A DNA stretch of 64,000 bases from Actinomycetota bacterium. Lineage in GTDB: Bacteria > Actinomycetota > Actinomycetes > Nanopelagicales > Nanopelagicaceae. How positions within the stretch are numbered: the stretch's first letter is position 1; the number at the start of each line of letters is the position of its first letter. Shown here piece by piece: positions 1-8,223 of this stretch. The notes beneath the pieces were generated by a model that saw only the letters and a program-made list of their open reading frames with translations, had not been told where the DNA came from and searched no databases. The stretch is from NCBI GenBank assembly GCA_009698815.1, contig WLPJ01000002.1:84637-148636 (forward strand), read 5' to 3'. A program made the translations under genes and the position numbers.

Positions 1-2
1 AA

Positions 3-668
3 GTGAAGGTAATTGCGATTGCAAATCCGGCAGGCGGGGTAGGCAAGACAACTCTTGCACACTGCTTGGCTGTGGCCTTTGCTGAATTTGGTAAGAAGAC
101 ACTTTTAATAGATCTTGATCCTGCGGCGCCACTTACCTTTCGCCTTGGGTTTGAAAACCCACGACTTACAATCACCGAATTTTTATTGGACGTTAAGGTA
201 ACCGAGGAAAACCTAGTTACAACTTCTGAGCGCTTTGATTTTATAGCGTCAGATTCACGATTAGCAGCGAACCTAGATGAAGGCGCGCTTTCCCAGTTGT
301 TAACCAGGTTACCCAAAGATTATGACTTAGTTATCTTGGATATTCCTCCAACGTTGACTCGATCATTAGGCGCGGCAATCAGCGCCGCAGACCAGATTTT
401 CGTACCCGTTTCGCAAAATCTTCATTCGCTACGCGGGCTAATTCAATTGCGAAAAATTACCGATAAGCCCATAACCGCGGTCGCCATAGGTGAAGTAAAT
501 TATGAAGAGCTCTCACCAGTATTAGATGTGGCAATTTTGCGCAGTGATGAGGTAGAAATTGCGGCAAGTTCTGATTTATCTGTCTTAACCTTGAGTAAAA
601 GTTCCGAAGTGTCAGAGAGTTATCGAAGTGCCGCATATTCGGTACTCGAGATCTTGGGTCTGGAATAA
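3..668 (+). CDS. ParA/Soj-like ATPase
   Basis: A 221-residue P-loop protein of the ParA/MinD family, starting at a GTG two bases from the window edge. The N-terminus has the expected beta-strand and P-loop (ANPAGGVGKTTLAH), followed by the LLIDLDP Walker A' strand and the LVILDIPPT Walker B-like strand. The family normally has KGGVGKT; here the signature lysine is alanine, which may weaken dimer-dependent ATP hydrolysis. It is shorter than the M. tuberculosis relative Rv3213c (about 266 aa), mostly through C-terminal loss. Rv3213c also lies beside the helicase and DUF3107 genes that follow here. No ParB gene or parS-like repeat is visible, so it is probably an orphan positioning ATPase rather than the main chromosome partition protein. 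A start upstream of the window cannot be excluded. Confidence 0.8.
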   Translation: MKVIAIANPAGGVGKTTLAHCLAVAFAEFGKKTLLIDLDPAAPLTFRLGFENPRLTITEFLLDVKVTEENLVTTSERFDFIASDSRLAANLDEGALSQLLTRLPKDYDLVILDIPPTLTRSLGAAISAADQIFVPVSQNLHSLRGLIQLRKITDKPITAVAIGEVNYEELSPVLDVAILRSDEVEIAASSDLSVLTLSKSSEVSESYRSAAYSVLEILGLE

Positions 669-679
669 CGGCTAAAAAA

Positions 680-2008
680 TTAAGAAGTAAACTTCTTAGT
701 GCGCGTACGATTTCGTGGAGTTTTATCTGCTGTTGGCTTAGCAGCTCTCTCGGGTGAGGCAACCTTTTCTGTCTTAGCTACAGGCTTCTGCTTTGTAATA
801 CGTCCGTTGGAACCTGCTGGAATATTTAACATTTGATAAAGATGTTCTGATGATGAATAAGTTTCTTCGGGTTCGCCTAAGCCCAGCACTAGAGATGTAT
901 CAATCATCTTCCAGCGAGCCAAGTCATCCCAATCGACAAATGTTACTGAGATTCCGTCTGCTCCAGCACGCGCTGTGCGACCAATGCGGTGCACGTAAGT
1001 TTTTTCATCTTCTGGACATTGATAGTTGATTACGTGCGTAATGCCATCTATATCAATTCCGCGCGCTGCCACATCAGTTGCGACGAGCACATCTGATTTA
1101 CCAGCCTTAAAATCATTAAGCGCTTTTTCGCGCGCGCTCTGTCCTAGATCGCCATGAATGGATGCGGCACGGAATCCACGTTCGGCCAAATCATCAGAGG
1201 TTTTTTGACAGGTGCGTTTTGTGCGGCAGAAGACGATCGTTGGACCTCGTCCATCGGCTTGGAGAATTCGAGCCAGCATTTCGATCTTATCTAGAGCATG
1301 GGCACGTATTACATGTTGCTTGATACGAGATACAACCGCACCCTCATCTTCGTTATCTTGCGTGCGAATGTGTATTGGCTGATTCATAAAGCGGCGCGCT
1401 AGGGCAATAATATCGCCAGGCATAGTCGCAGAAAAGAGCATTGTTTGTGAGCGATTTGGAGTGCTCGTAAATATTTTTTCAACATCAGGCAAGAAGCCTA
1501 AATCAAGCATTTCATCTGCCTCATCTAAGACAACGCGTGATACTTCCTTCAATTTCAATTGACCTTGTCGGTATAGATCTAACAAGCGACCTGGTGTTCC
1601 AACGACTATCTCCACACCGTTATTAAGTGCTTCGATTTGTGGTTCAAATGCGCGACCACCGTATACAGCCAGAGTGCGTATGCCACGATTTCCAGTCAAC
1701 TCATCAATATCTTTTGTGACCTGCACGCAGAGTTCGCGAGTTGGGACTACCACCAAAACTTGTGGCAGTCCTTTAGCTGTTAAATCCGTCCATTCGGTAT
1801 CAAGTGGTGCGATCACTCTTTCAATTAATGGAATTCCAAAGGCTAGTGTTTTTCCAGTACCTGTCTTGGCTTGGCCAATTACATCGCCATCGCCTAGTGC
1901 GATAGGCAGAACCATCTCTTGAATTGGGAAAGGTGAGATAAAACCATGTTCTGCTAGCGCCGCCTGTGTTTCGGGGCGAAGTGGCAAATCGGCAAAAGTT
2001 ATCGACAC
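680..2008 (-). CDS. rhlE: DEAD-box ATP-dependent RNA helicase
   Basis: Superfamily 2 RNA helicase that remodels RNA duplexes in the cytoplasm. All core motifs are present in order: Q-motif region, AKTGTGKT (I), PTREL (Ia), GTPGR (Ib), DEAD (II), SAT (III) and HRIGRTAR (VI). After the two RecA-like domains a short basic tail (KTPRNRTRTKKF) ends the protein, a common RNA-binding extension. I chose the GTG at 2008, one base after the stop of the DUF3107 gene, because homologues begin close to TFADLPLRPE; a longer reading starts only at a TTG inside the upstream gene. It is thus translationally coupled to DUF3107, as in M. tuberculosis (Rv3211, Rv3208A). The rhlE symbol follows that synteny and is approximate, since DEAD-box subfamilies are hard to separate by eye. 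Confidence 0.9.
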   Translation of the reverse strand: MSITFADLPLRPETQAALAEHGFISPFPIQEMVLPIALGDGDVIGQAKTGTGKTLAFGIPLIERVIAPLDTEWTDLTAKGLPQVLVVVPTRELCVQVTKDIDELTGNRGIRTLAVYGGRAFEPQIEALNNGVEIVVGTPGRLLDLYRQGQLKLKEVSRVVLDEADEMLDLGFLPDVEKIFTSTPNRSQTMLFSATMPGDIIALARRFMNQPIHIRTQDNEDEGAVVSRIKQHVIRAHALDKIEMLARILQADGRGPTIVFCRTKRTCQKTSDDLAERGFRAASIHGDLGQSAREKALNDFKAGKSDVLVATDVAARGIDIDGITHVINYQCPEDEKTYVHRIGRTARAGADGISVTFVDWDDLARWKMIDTSLVLGLGEPEETYSSSEHLYQMLNIPAGSNGRITKQKPVAKTEKVASPERAAKPTADKTPRNRTRTKKFTS

Positions 2009-2009
2009 C

Positions 2010-2267
2010 TTAGAGAACGCCGAAACCAACGCGACGATCGGCGGCGACACCAATGTCGACGAAGCCAATCTTGTCCGCTGCTACAACAATTTCATGGCCC
2101 CGAATATCTTGTAACGCTAGGGGAGTCTGACCTGCCAACGCTGCCGACACTGCCGCTTTAACATCGGCAACTGAAGAATTTGTTTCAACTACTAGTTCGC
2201 CAGAGATATTGGCAATTGCGATGCGAACCTGTGTACTTTGTCCGGCATCTGATTTTTTTGTACTCAT
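2010..2267 (-). CDS. DUF3107 family small protein
   Basis: An 85-residue cytoplasmic protein. It matches the actinobacterial DUF3107 family (M. tuberculosis Rv3208A/TB9.4): VRIAIANISGELVVET opens a ubiquitin-like fold, and the family-typical ending with VVAADKIGFVDIG and VGFG is present. The N-terminal twelve residues (TKKSDAGQSTQ) are an extra hydrophilic lead. The function of the family is not established. It sits directly upstream of the RNA helicase with a one-base gap, and a TAGGAT box six bases before its ATG suggests that this is the first gene of a leaderless two-gene transcript. TetR lies upstream in the same orientation, as in mycobacteria. Confidence 0.85.
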   Translation of the reverse strand: MSTKKSDAGQSTQVRIAIANISGELVVETNSSVADVKAAVSAALAGQTPLALQDIRGHEIVVAADKIGFVDIGVAADRRVGFGVL

Positions 2268-2273
2268 GTGGCT

Positions 2274-2279
2274 ATCCTA
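2274..2279 (-). promoter_or_regulatory. Leaderless -10 box for the DUF3107 gene
   Basis: TAGGAT on the minus strand ends six bases before the ATG at 2267, placing the expected transcript start at the start codon. There is no Shine-Dalgarno sequence. Confidence 0.5.
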
Positions 2280-2320
2280 TCGCCAAAAAGTGCAGCCAAT
2301 CTCTCTGAAATGAGTAGGGG

Positions 2321-2950
2321 TTATTGACTTCCAGAGAGTGGGAAGCCAGAAATTCCACGCCACATTAAGTTTTCAACTAATTCAACAGCTTGCTGGCGAC
2401 TTAATTTGCTATCTCGTTCCAGCCAATGGCGTGCGGTCACTTGGGTATATCCAATAAGCCCAACGCCCAGCAACATAGCAACTTCTTGAGGCAATCCAGT
2501 GTCATTGGAAATAATTGCACTTACGGCTGCTGCGCAGTCATAGGTCATACGATTTAAGCGCTCACGAACCTGTGGCTCAACGTTCATATCGCTTTCGAAA
2601 AGTAAACGGAATGCCTCACCTTCTTTTTCGATAAATTCAAAGTAAGCAACAACGGTCGCATGTACGCGCATAGAGTTATCGGGAGTTGAAGAGATGGCTT
2701 TTTGTAGTGCGAAGACTAGTGAATCAATATGCAGATCTAGTACGGCAAGATACAAATCAAGTTTCGAAGGAAAGTGCTGATACAGAACTGGCTTGCTGAC
2801 ATTTGCGCGATCAGCAATTTCATCCATTGCAGCCGAGTGGTATCCGGCGGCGGTGAAAACTTCTAGGGCCGCGTTGAGTAATATGGCACGGCGCTCATCA
2901 CGCGGCAGGCGTGGTTTATCGCCTTTTGTATTCGTATCTACGGTAGTCAT
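2321..2950 (-). CDS. TetR family transcriptional regulator
   Basis: A 209-residue one-component repressor. Residues about 15-65 form the TetR helix-turn-helix: RRAILLNAALEVF, then AMDEIADRANVSKPVLYQHF, which is the recognition helix region. The remaining helical domain would bind an unknown ligand and dimerise. The order TetR, DUF3107, helicase on one strand and moeZ divergent on the other matches Rv3208-Rv3206c of M. tuberculosis, so it is an old chromosomal regulator rather than an acquired one. The target is not known from sequence; the 120-bp divergent gap towards moeZ is the obvious place for autoregulation. The start is supported by a TACGAT box seven bases upstream. Confidence 0.88.
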   Translation of the reverse strand: MTTVDTNTKGDKPRLPRDERRAILLNAALEVFTAAGYHSAAMDEIADRANVSKPVLYQHFPSKLDLYLAVLDLHIDSLVFALQKAISSTPDNSMRVHATVVAYFEFIEKEGEAFRLLFESDMNVEPQVRERLNRMTYDCAAAVSAIISNDTGLPQEVAMLLGVGLIGYTQVTARHWLERDSKLSRQQAVELVENLMWRGISGFPLSGSQ

Positions 2951-2957
2951 TGCTCGT

Positions 2958-2963
2958 ATCGTA
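2958..2963 (-). promoter_or_regulatory. Leaderless -10 box for tetR
   Basis: TACGAT on the minus strand lies seven bases before the ATG at 2950. No ribosome-binding site is visible, consistent with a leaderless mRNA. Confidence 0.5.
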
Positions 2964-3070
2964 GACGCAGCAGCGCTAATAAAGAAAGATCAAATGCAGA
3001 TGAGAACGATTTGCAGCGTGCCAAATTTATCTAATTGGCGCACCTGCAACGCCTACGGCAGAATAGCGCT

Positions 3071-4267
3071 ATGACGAACCCACAAATTAAACCTCCAGCC
3101 CTGGTATCTCCTGGACCTGCGCTGACTGTTGATGAAGTTCGCCGATATAGCCGCCATCTGATAATTCCAGATGTTGCAATGGCTGGACAGCAACGGTTGA
3201 TGAGCGCCAAAGTTCTATGCGTTGGTGCAGGTGGACTGGGTTCGCCGGCGCTGATGTACTTAGCAGCTGCTGGCATCGGAACTCTCGGAATTGTCGAATT
3301 CGATACTGTCGATGAATCAAATCTGCAACGTCAAATTATTCATGGCCAAAGTGATATCGGTAAGAGTAAGGCGCAATCGGCCAAGGCAAAAATTGCGGAG
3401 ATTAATCCTTATGTAAATGTAGTAACTCACGAAGTTCGCTTAGATAACTCCAATGTGATGGAGATATTTTCTCAATACGACATCATCGTTGATGGAACCG
3501 ATAATTTTGCAACTCGGTATTTGGTAAATGATGCCTGCGTATTATTGAACAAGCCTTATGTTTGGGGATCCATTTATCGCTTTGATGGCCAAGCCAGTGT
3601 TTTTTGGGCTGAGTACGGACCTTGTTACCGTTGTCTTTATCCAGAACCTCCACCACCCGGAATGGTTCCAAGTTGTGCCGAAGGCGGCGTGCTTGGTGTT
3701 CTTTGCGCAACCATCGGATCTATTCAGACTACAGAGGCGATAAAAGTAATCACCGGCGTTGGCGATCCAATGATTGGTTCGCTAATTATTTACGATGCGC
3801 TAGAAATGTCATTTAGAAAGATCAAGGTTCGCAAAGATCCAAATTGTCCATTATGTAGCCAGAACCCAACCCAGACAGAATTATTGCCAGATTACGAGGC
3901 CTTCTGTGGCGTTTTATCAGATGCTGCAGAAGTTGCAGTTAAAGATTCGACAATCACAGTTACCGAACTTGCTGCAAAAATTGCCGGAAATGATAACTTC
4001 TATCTAGTCGATGTTCGTGAGCCAAGTGAATTTGAAATTGTTCGTATTCCAGGTTCGCACTTGATTCCAAAACAAGGTTTCTTAGATGGCACCGTGCTCG
4101 CGACCATGCCACAAGATAAGCCAATAGTTCTGCATTGCAAGAGCGGTGTCAGATCGGCCGAATGTTTAGCGATTCTCAAAGGTGCTGGATTTTCAGATGC
4201 CACCCATGTGGCAGGTGGAGTCATCGCATGGGCTAAACAAATTGATAAATCATTACCGGTCTATTAA
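3071..4267 (+). CDS. moeZ: MoeZ adenylyltransferase/sulfurtransferase
   Basis: A 398-residue two-domain protein that adenylates the C-terminus of a sulfur-carrier protein (MoaD, ThiS or CysO-like) and then thiocarboxylates it, serving molybdopterin or thiamine/cysteine synthesis. Residues 1-270 are an E1-like ThiF/MoeB domain, with VLCVGAGGLGSPAL binding ATP, the DNFATRYLVND segment, and zinc ligands in CYRCLYPEPP and CPLC. Residues about 295-398 are a rhodanese domain whose active-site loop is CKSGVRS. The ATG at 3071 is chosen because homologues begin just before PALVSPGPALT and because CAGAAT six bases upstream could drive a leaderless mRNA. The next gene, mshB, overlaps its stop by one base (TAATG), so the two are coupled. 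The M. tuberculosis counterpart is Rv3206c. Confidence 0.92.
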   Translation: MTNPQIKPPALVSPGPALTVDEVRRYSRHLIIPDVAMAGQQRLMSAKVLCVGAGGLGSPALMYLAAAGIGTLGIVEFDTVDESNLQRQIIHGQSDIGKSKAQSAKAKIAEINPYVNVVTHEVRLDNSNVMEIFSQYDIIVDGTDNFATRYLVNDACVLLNKPYVWGSIYRFDGQASVFWAEYGPCYRCLYPEPPPPGMVPSCAEGGVLGVLCATIGSIQTTEAIKVITGVGDPMIGSLIIYDALEMSFRKIKVRKDPNCPLCSQNPTQTELLPDYEAFCGVLSDAAEVAVKDSTITVTELAAKIAGNDNFYLVDVREPSEFEIVRIPGSHLIPKQGFLDGTVLATMPQDKPIVLHCKSGVRSAECLAILKGAGFSDATHVAGGVIAWAKQIDKSLPVY

Positions 4268-5133
4268 TGCGTAGTTCTTATCAAGGTTTTCGCGCTTTAT
4301 TGGTTCATGCTCATCCTGATGATGAAACTATCAACAACGGTGCAACCATGGCGTTATACGCCGCACTCGGTGCACAAGTAACTCTTGTTACATGTACTCG
4401 CGGAGAAGAAGGTGAAATTCTCACCCCTGAGCTAAGCCATTTATCTAGCGCTGAATCCGATGCCCTTGGATCTCATCGCGAAATCGAACTTGCCAATGCA
4501 ATGAGCGCACTTGGTATTAGAGATTTCAGATTCCTCGCGCAAGGCGCTAGAACTTATCGCGACAGCGGAATGATGGGAACGGATCCCAATAACCGCTCCG
4601 ATGTCTTTTGGCAAGCAGATTTGGAAGAGGCTGCTGATTATTTAGTTGCAGTGATCGAAGAAGTTAAACCACATATTCTGATTACTTATGATGAAATTGG
4701 GGGATACGGCCACCCAGATCATATTCAAGCCCATCGGGTTGCGATGCGCGCATCTGAAAAATCTCAATGGCAAATTCAAAAAATTTACTGGAACACAATT
4801 CCTAAATCGGTGATTGCTGAAAGCATGGAAAAGTTAAAAGAGATCGGTTCAGATTTCTTCGGAACAGATAACATTGATGAAATTGCCTTTGCAAAAGCTG
4901 ACGAATTTATTGACGCCTTGGTTGACGGCAATTCTTATGTAGAACAGAAGATGGCAGCAATGAAAGCGCATCACACACAGATAGCTCTTGATGGACCTTT
5001 CTTCGCACTCTCCAATAACCTGGGGCTACAAGTCTGGGGTAATGAGTTCTACACATTAGTAAAAGGTGAAAAGGCGGCTCCATTTGATGAAGCCGGACGT
5101 GAATCGGATTTGTTCGCCGGAGTCATTGCCTAG
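4267..5133 (+). CDS. mshB: Mycothiol biosynthesis deacetylase MshB
   Basis: A 288-residue PIG-L/LmbE-fold zinc hydrolase that deacetylates GlcNAc-inositol, the second step in making mycothiol, the actinobacterial low-molecular-weight thiol. The metal site is visible: VHAHPDDE near residue 15 supplies His, Asp and Asp, and GYGHPDHIQAH around residue 150 supplies the other histidine. TRGEEGE and the length agree with the family. The closely related amidase Mca cannot be fully excluded, but the small membrane gene behind it and the fdxA-dapC pair nearby reproduce the Rv1170-Rv1178 neighbourhood of mshB. It overlaps moeZ by one base. Confidence 0.85.
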   Translation: MRSSYQGFRALLVHAHPDDETINNGATMALYAALGAQVTLVTCTRGEEGEILTPELSHLSSAESDALGSHREIELANAMSALGIRDFRFLAQGARTYRDSGMMGTDPNNRSDVFWQADLEEAADYLVAVIEEVKPHILITYDEIGGYGHPDHIQAHRVAMRASEKSQWQIQKIYWNTIPKSVIAESMEKLKEIGSDFFGTDNIDEIAFAKADEFIDALVDGNSYVEQKMAAMKAHHTQIALDGPFFALSNNLGLQVWGNEFYTLVKGEKAAPFDEAGRESDLFAGVIA

Positions 5134-5448
5134 ATGAAGTATCTTTTTTCATTTCTTATAGGCGCGATAACCGCAGTGGCGGCGACATTCCTACATCTAT
5201 TTCTGCCACCCTTCGGCATTGCGTTGGCAATCATTGGAACTTTTACATCCATCTGGTCTGTGGGACGAACTTATAGGAAATCTAGATTTAAAATAATCGC
5301 AGCCCTTGGATGGAGTGCAATTTTTTTCCGAGCGTCTACTTTTGGTGCAGGAAAAGAAATATTTGTGCAAGGTGATAATTTAGGAAACGCCTACTTTTTC
5401 CTTTCTTTTCTGGCACTTACAATAGCCATCGCTTTACCGACTAATTAA
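5134..5448 (+). CDS. Small integral membrane protein downstream of mshB
   Basis: A 104-residue hydrophobic protein with three or four predicted membrane helices (roughly residues 2-20, 23-42, 52-70 and 84-102) and short basic loops such as RTYRKSRFK. Its ATG directly follows the mshB stop, so it is translated from the same message. A small membrane protein in this position occurs in other actinobacteria (compare Rv1171, and DUF6113 in streptomycetes), but the similarity is positional and I do not recognise a motif. No function can be assigned. Its end overlaps the end of the convergent cysS by four bases. Confidence 0.75.
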   Translation: MKYLFSFLIGAITAVAATFLHLFLPPFGIALAIIGTFTSIWSVGRTYRKSRFKIIAALGWSAIFFRASTFGAGKEIFVQGDNLGNAYFFLSFLALTIAIALPTN

Positions 5449-6809
5449 ATCCAGCTCCAACTTTGTCCGGCAGGTCCATCGCTAATCGAAATACCTTGGG
5501 CCAAAAGTTCATCGCGCAGAAGATCACTTTGGCTCCAATTCTTGCCTTCGCGTGCCCCTGCTCTTTGGCTCAATAATGAAGCCTGCTCAGGTGAAAGGGG
5601 TTTCTTGATGGCTGCGCGAGTAAGTTCTAGCCCAAGCACCTGGTCTGCATGAAGAAATATGGCACGTTTATCGTGCGCCAGAATTTGTAAATCTTTTTCT
5701 ATAGCGCGCAACCGCACAATTGCGCGCGGTGTATCAAGATCTTTTTTGATTGCACTAGCAACTTCTGCGTCTGCAATGGCAGAGGTTTCCGAACCCCAAG
5801 CGGCTATTGAATTTCGCCATCTACGCAAAGTGGAATTTGCAGCTTCCAGAGCCTCCCAAGTCAGATCCATTTGTGCGCGATAACGATTTTCCAATAGACA
5901 AAGCCTTAACGCCAAGGGATCAAGTCCGCGATCAATTACATCTTGTAACAGAACAACATTTCCAGAACTCTTTGACATCTTGCGGCCCTCAAAAAGTAAG
6001 TGCTCACCGTGTACCCACATGCCAACTGCCTCAGAATTAATTATTGAATTTGATTGCGCGCGTTCATTTTCATGGTGTGGAAATCTCAGGTCTATGCCAC
6101 CCACGTGAACATCTATGCGGTCATCAAGTAATGAGAGTGACATCGCTGTGCACTCGATATGCCATCCCGGAAAACCAAGCCCCCATGGTGAATCCCAGAT
6201 CATTTCTGTGCGCGAACCAGCTGCTTTCCAGAGCGCCCAGTCGGCATGAAAACGTTTATCTCCCTCATCGGTAAATTCATAGTGATGGCCAGGCTTTAGC
6301 GAATCCAGACGATTGCCACTAATCGCGCCGTAGGTTTCAAAGGATCGAGAATCGAAGTAAACAGAACCGGCAGTCGTGGCATAAGCAAAGCCATCAGCGA
6401 TTAATTTGGAGATGTATTGCTGCATCAAATTTATAGTTTCGCTGGCGCGGGGATATGCGCTCGCTGGCAGGACATTTAGCCGTTGTAAATCGTTATGGAA
6501 CCCGGCTTCATATGCGCGAGCAATTTCAAAGGGATCACGCTTTTCCAGATGCGCCTGTTGGAGCATTTTATCTTCACCTTGAACATCTTCTGACATATGC
6601 CCAACATCGGTTATGTTTTGAATAAAATTAACTTGCGCACCTTGTTGAATTAGCGCTCGATGAATTACGTCCGCCAGTAAGAATGTTCTTAAATTGCCTA
6701 CGTGAGCATCGCGATAGACGGTTGGACCACAGCAGTAAACGGTTACCCGTGATCCCGAAGACTCTATCTGGCTAACCTTTCTCGCCAAAGTGTCATATAT
6801 AGAAATCAT
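5445..6809 (-). CDS. cysS: Cysteine--tRNA ligase
   Basis: A 454-residue class I aminoacyl-tRNA synthetase charging tRNA-Cys. YCCGPTVYRDAHVGN carries the zinc-binding cysteine and the HIGH-equivalent (HVGN). GWHIECTAMS and FPHHENERAQS provide the other zinc ligands, and KMSKSSGN is the KMSKS loop. The C-terminal anticodon region with LLRDELLAQGISISD is intact. Its relative MshC, which ligates cysteine to GlcN-inositol, is shorter and has THLGHA and HHEFTAAHAE in these places, so this looks like a true CysRS despite lying beside mshB. It overlaps the upstream GNAT gene by one base (TAATG), so the two are co-transcribed. Confidence 0.9.
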   Translation of the reverse strand: MISIYDTLARKVSQIESSGSRVTVYCCGPTVYRDAHVGNLRTFLLADVIHRALIQQGAQVNFIQNITDVGHMSEDVQGEDKMLQQAHLEKRDPFEIARAYEAGFHNDLQRLNVLPASAYPRASETINLMQQYISKLIADGFAYATTAGSVYFDSRSFETYGAISGNRLDSLKPGHHYEFTDEGDKRFHADWALWKAAGSRTEMIWDSPWGLGFPGWHIECTAMSLSLLDDRIDVHVGGIDLRFPHHENERAQSNSIINSEAVGMWVHGEHLLFEGRKMSKSSGNVVLLQDVIDRGLDPLALRLCLLENRYRAQMDLTWEALEAANSTLRRWRNSIAAWGSETSAIADAEVASAIKKDLDTPRAIVRLRAIEKDLQILAHDKRAIFLHADQVLGLELTRAAIKKPLSPEQASLLSQRAGAREGKNWSQSDLLRDELLAQGISISDGPAGQSWSWI

Positions 6810-7783
6810 TACCTTACTTCCAAAGTTTCTAGTACGCGATAGACATATTTGTGATGAAGTCTAAATCCCATCGAATCGTACAAGGCAAGCGCAGCAGCGT
6901 TTTCAAGATCCACTTGCAGTGCGATTTTTGTTGCTCCATCTTCTTTAGCTGCAGCCATTAAACGGAGCATTAGTTGCTGTGCCAGCCCTTTGCCACGATG
7001 AGATGGATCGACGAAGAGTCGCGTCGCCATCGCCCATGTTCCAAGGGTTGCGATTCGGCCAACAGCCTTGACGCTTTCTCCAGATTTAATAAGACCATAT
7101 CTTGCTGGGTACCGTTGCATTAAGTTTTCTAGGCGGTGATCTGATTGCAGGCCTAGCCATTGCTCAGATGGATAGTCAAGAATCTCAAAATCATTTTGCG
7201 AAAACATTTCTGTCTCAATTAAATCTATATCTTTAATTAGGAATTGCGCCCCAACTTTTATTTGCCAGCCTTGGCTTTCTAGGTATTCATCTAGTTCATG
7301 ATATATCGGAAGAGGTAATGTGAAAGTTGGAGTTAAACCCTTATCCCGATAACTCTTTATTACATGCTCTACGGCATCGGCTAGCGCTAGGAGAGGTTCT
7401 CCGATTGGGCCGGCACCAATTGGGAGCACCGAATTTGCACGCATCGTAAATCCATCAGAAATGCGCAGGCGCCATTTTCCAAATTCAATAATTTCTGCGG
7501 CAGGCCAAGTGGTATCAGATAGTTTTTCTAATTCAATAATCCGCAGCGATAGCGGCGAACCTTTACCAGCGCGATCGGGAAGTGGTTTAATTTCTCGCCA
7601 AATTGCGATGTCATCTTTAGAAAACGAAATTGCTTGAGATTTAGAATTTATCAATTCGTGCTCGCTCTGCAGAATTCCCACGATATCTCGCAAGCCGCCA
7701 TCGGCTTCACGCAGTCTTATCGTGACCCTTTTGCCAATCGCCCCGCTCAACGGTGACGCAGATCCCTGGCTGGCTTCACTCAT
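6809..7783 (-). CDS. GNAT acetyltransferase with N-terminal SH3-like domain
   Basis: A 324-residue acetyl-CoA-dependent transferase. Residues about 14-70 form a small beta-rich domain (GKRVTIRLREADG) like the one preceding the GNAT fold in M. tuberculosis Rv0428c. The segment DGFTMRANSVLPIG is typical of that family. The C-terminal GNAT domain has the acetyl-CoA loop in HRGKGLAQQLMLRL and the closing ENAAALALYDSMGF motif. The length resembles MshD, which has two GNAT domains and also acts in mycothiol synthesis, but the N-terminal half matches the Rv0428c type better. The substrate is unknown. TAAAGT six bases before the ATG suggests a leaderless transcript continuing into cysS. Confidence 0.8.
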   Translation of the reverse strand: MSEASQGSASPLSGAIGKRVTIRLREADGGLRDIVGILQSEHELINSKSQAISFSKDDIAIWREIKPLPDRAGKGSPLSLRIIELEKLSDTTWPAAEIIEFGKWRLRISDGFTMRANSVLPIGAGPIGEPLLALADAVEHVIKSYRDKGLTPTFTLPLPIYHELDEYLESQGWQIKVGAQFLIKDIDLIETEMFSQNDFEILDYPSEQWLGLQSDHRLENLMQRYPARYGLIKSGESVKAVGRIATLGTWAMATRLFVDPSHRGKGLAQQLMLRLMAAAKEDGATKIALQVDLENAAALALYDSMGFRLHHKYVYRVLETLEVR

Positions 7784-7789
7784 ATCGAT

Positions 7790-7795
7790 ACTTTA
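7790..7795 (-). promoter_or_regulatory. Leaderless -10 box for the GNAT-cysS transcript
   Basis: TAAAGT on the minus strand, six bases before the ATG at 7783. No Shine-Dalgarno sequence lies between. Confidence 0.5.
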
Positions 7796-7871
7796 ATCGG
7801 GCAACCTCGCCTCTGCATGGTTAGACTGAGCGCGATTGAATAGCAGGGCCAACCATTCTGGAGGTTAGATC

Positions 7872-8189
7872 GTGACTTATGTAATTGCCCAACCGTGCGT
7901 TGATGTTAAGGACAAATCCTGCATCGAGGAATGCCCAGTTGACTGTATCTACGAAGGCAATCGCATGCTCTACATCCAACCTGACGAGTGCGTAGATTGT
8001 GGCGCTTGTGAGCCAGTCTGCCCAGTCGAAGCCATTTATTATGAAGATGACATCCCTTCACAGTGGAAAGACTCATCCAAAATCAATACCGAATTCTTCG
8101 TTGAACTCGGATCTCCTGGAGGCGCGGCCAAGGTTGGCTTAACAAATAGCGATCATCCAGATGTCCTAGCAATCCCACCAAAAGAATAG
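7872..8189 (+). CDS. fdxA: 7Fe ferredoxin
   Basis: A 105-residue soluble electron carrier with two cluster-binding motifs. The first half ([17 protein letters not shown]) has the spacing of a 3Fe-4S/4Fe-4S ferredoxin, and the second ([12 protein letters not shown]) is a classic 4Fe-4S set. The fold ends with the conserved IYYEDDIP and a C-terminal extension typical of actinobacterial FdxA/FdxC. The GTG start is preceded by a good ribosome-binding site (TGGAGG, 6 bases). It lies directly upstream of dapC as in M. tuberculosis (Rv1177, Rv1178). Likely partners are cytochromes P450 or oxidoreductases elsewhere in the genome. Confidence 0.93.
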   Translation: MTYVIAQPCVDVKDKSCIEECPVDCIYEGNRMLYIQPDECVDCGACEPVCPVEAIYYEDDIPSQWKDSSKINTEFFVELGSPGGAAKVGLTNSDHPDVLAIPPKE

Positions 8190-8223
8190 TTGCACAGAGT
8201 CGCATAGCTAGCGCCTTCCAATT

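Noticed and set aside
5445..6809. MshC (mycothiol ligase) instead of CysRS
   Set aside because: The HVGN and HHENERAQS motifs and an intact C-terminal anticodon region are those of CysRS; MshC has THLGHA and HHEFTAAHAE and is shorter.
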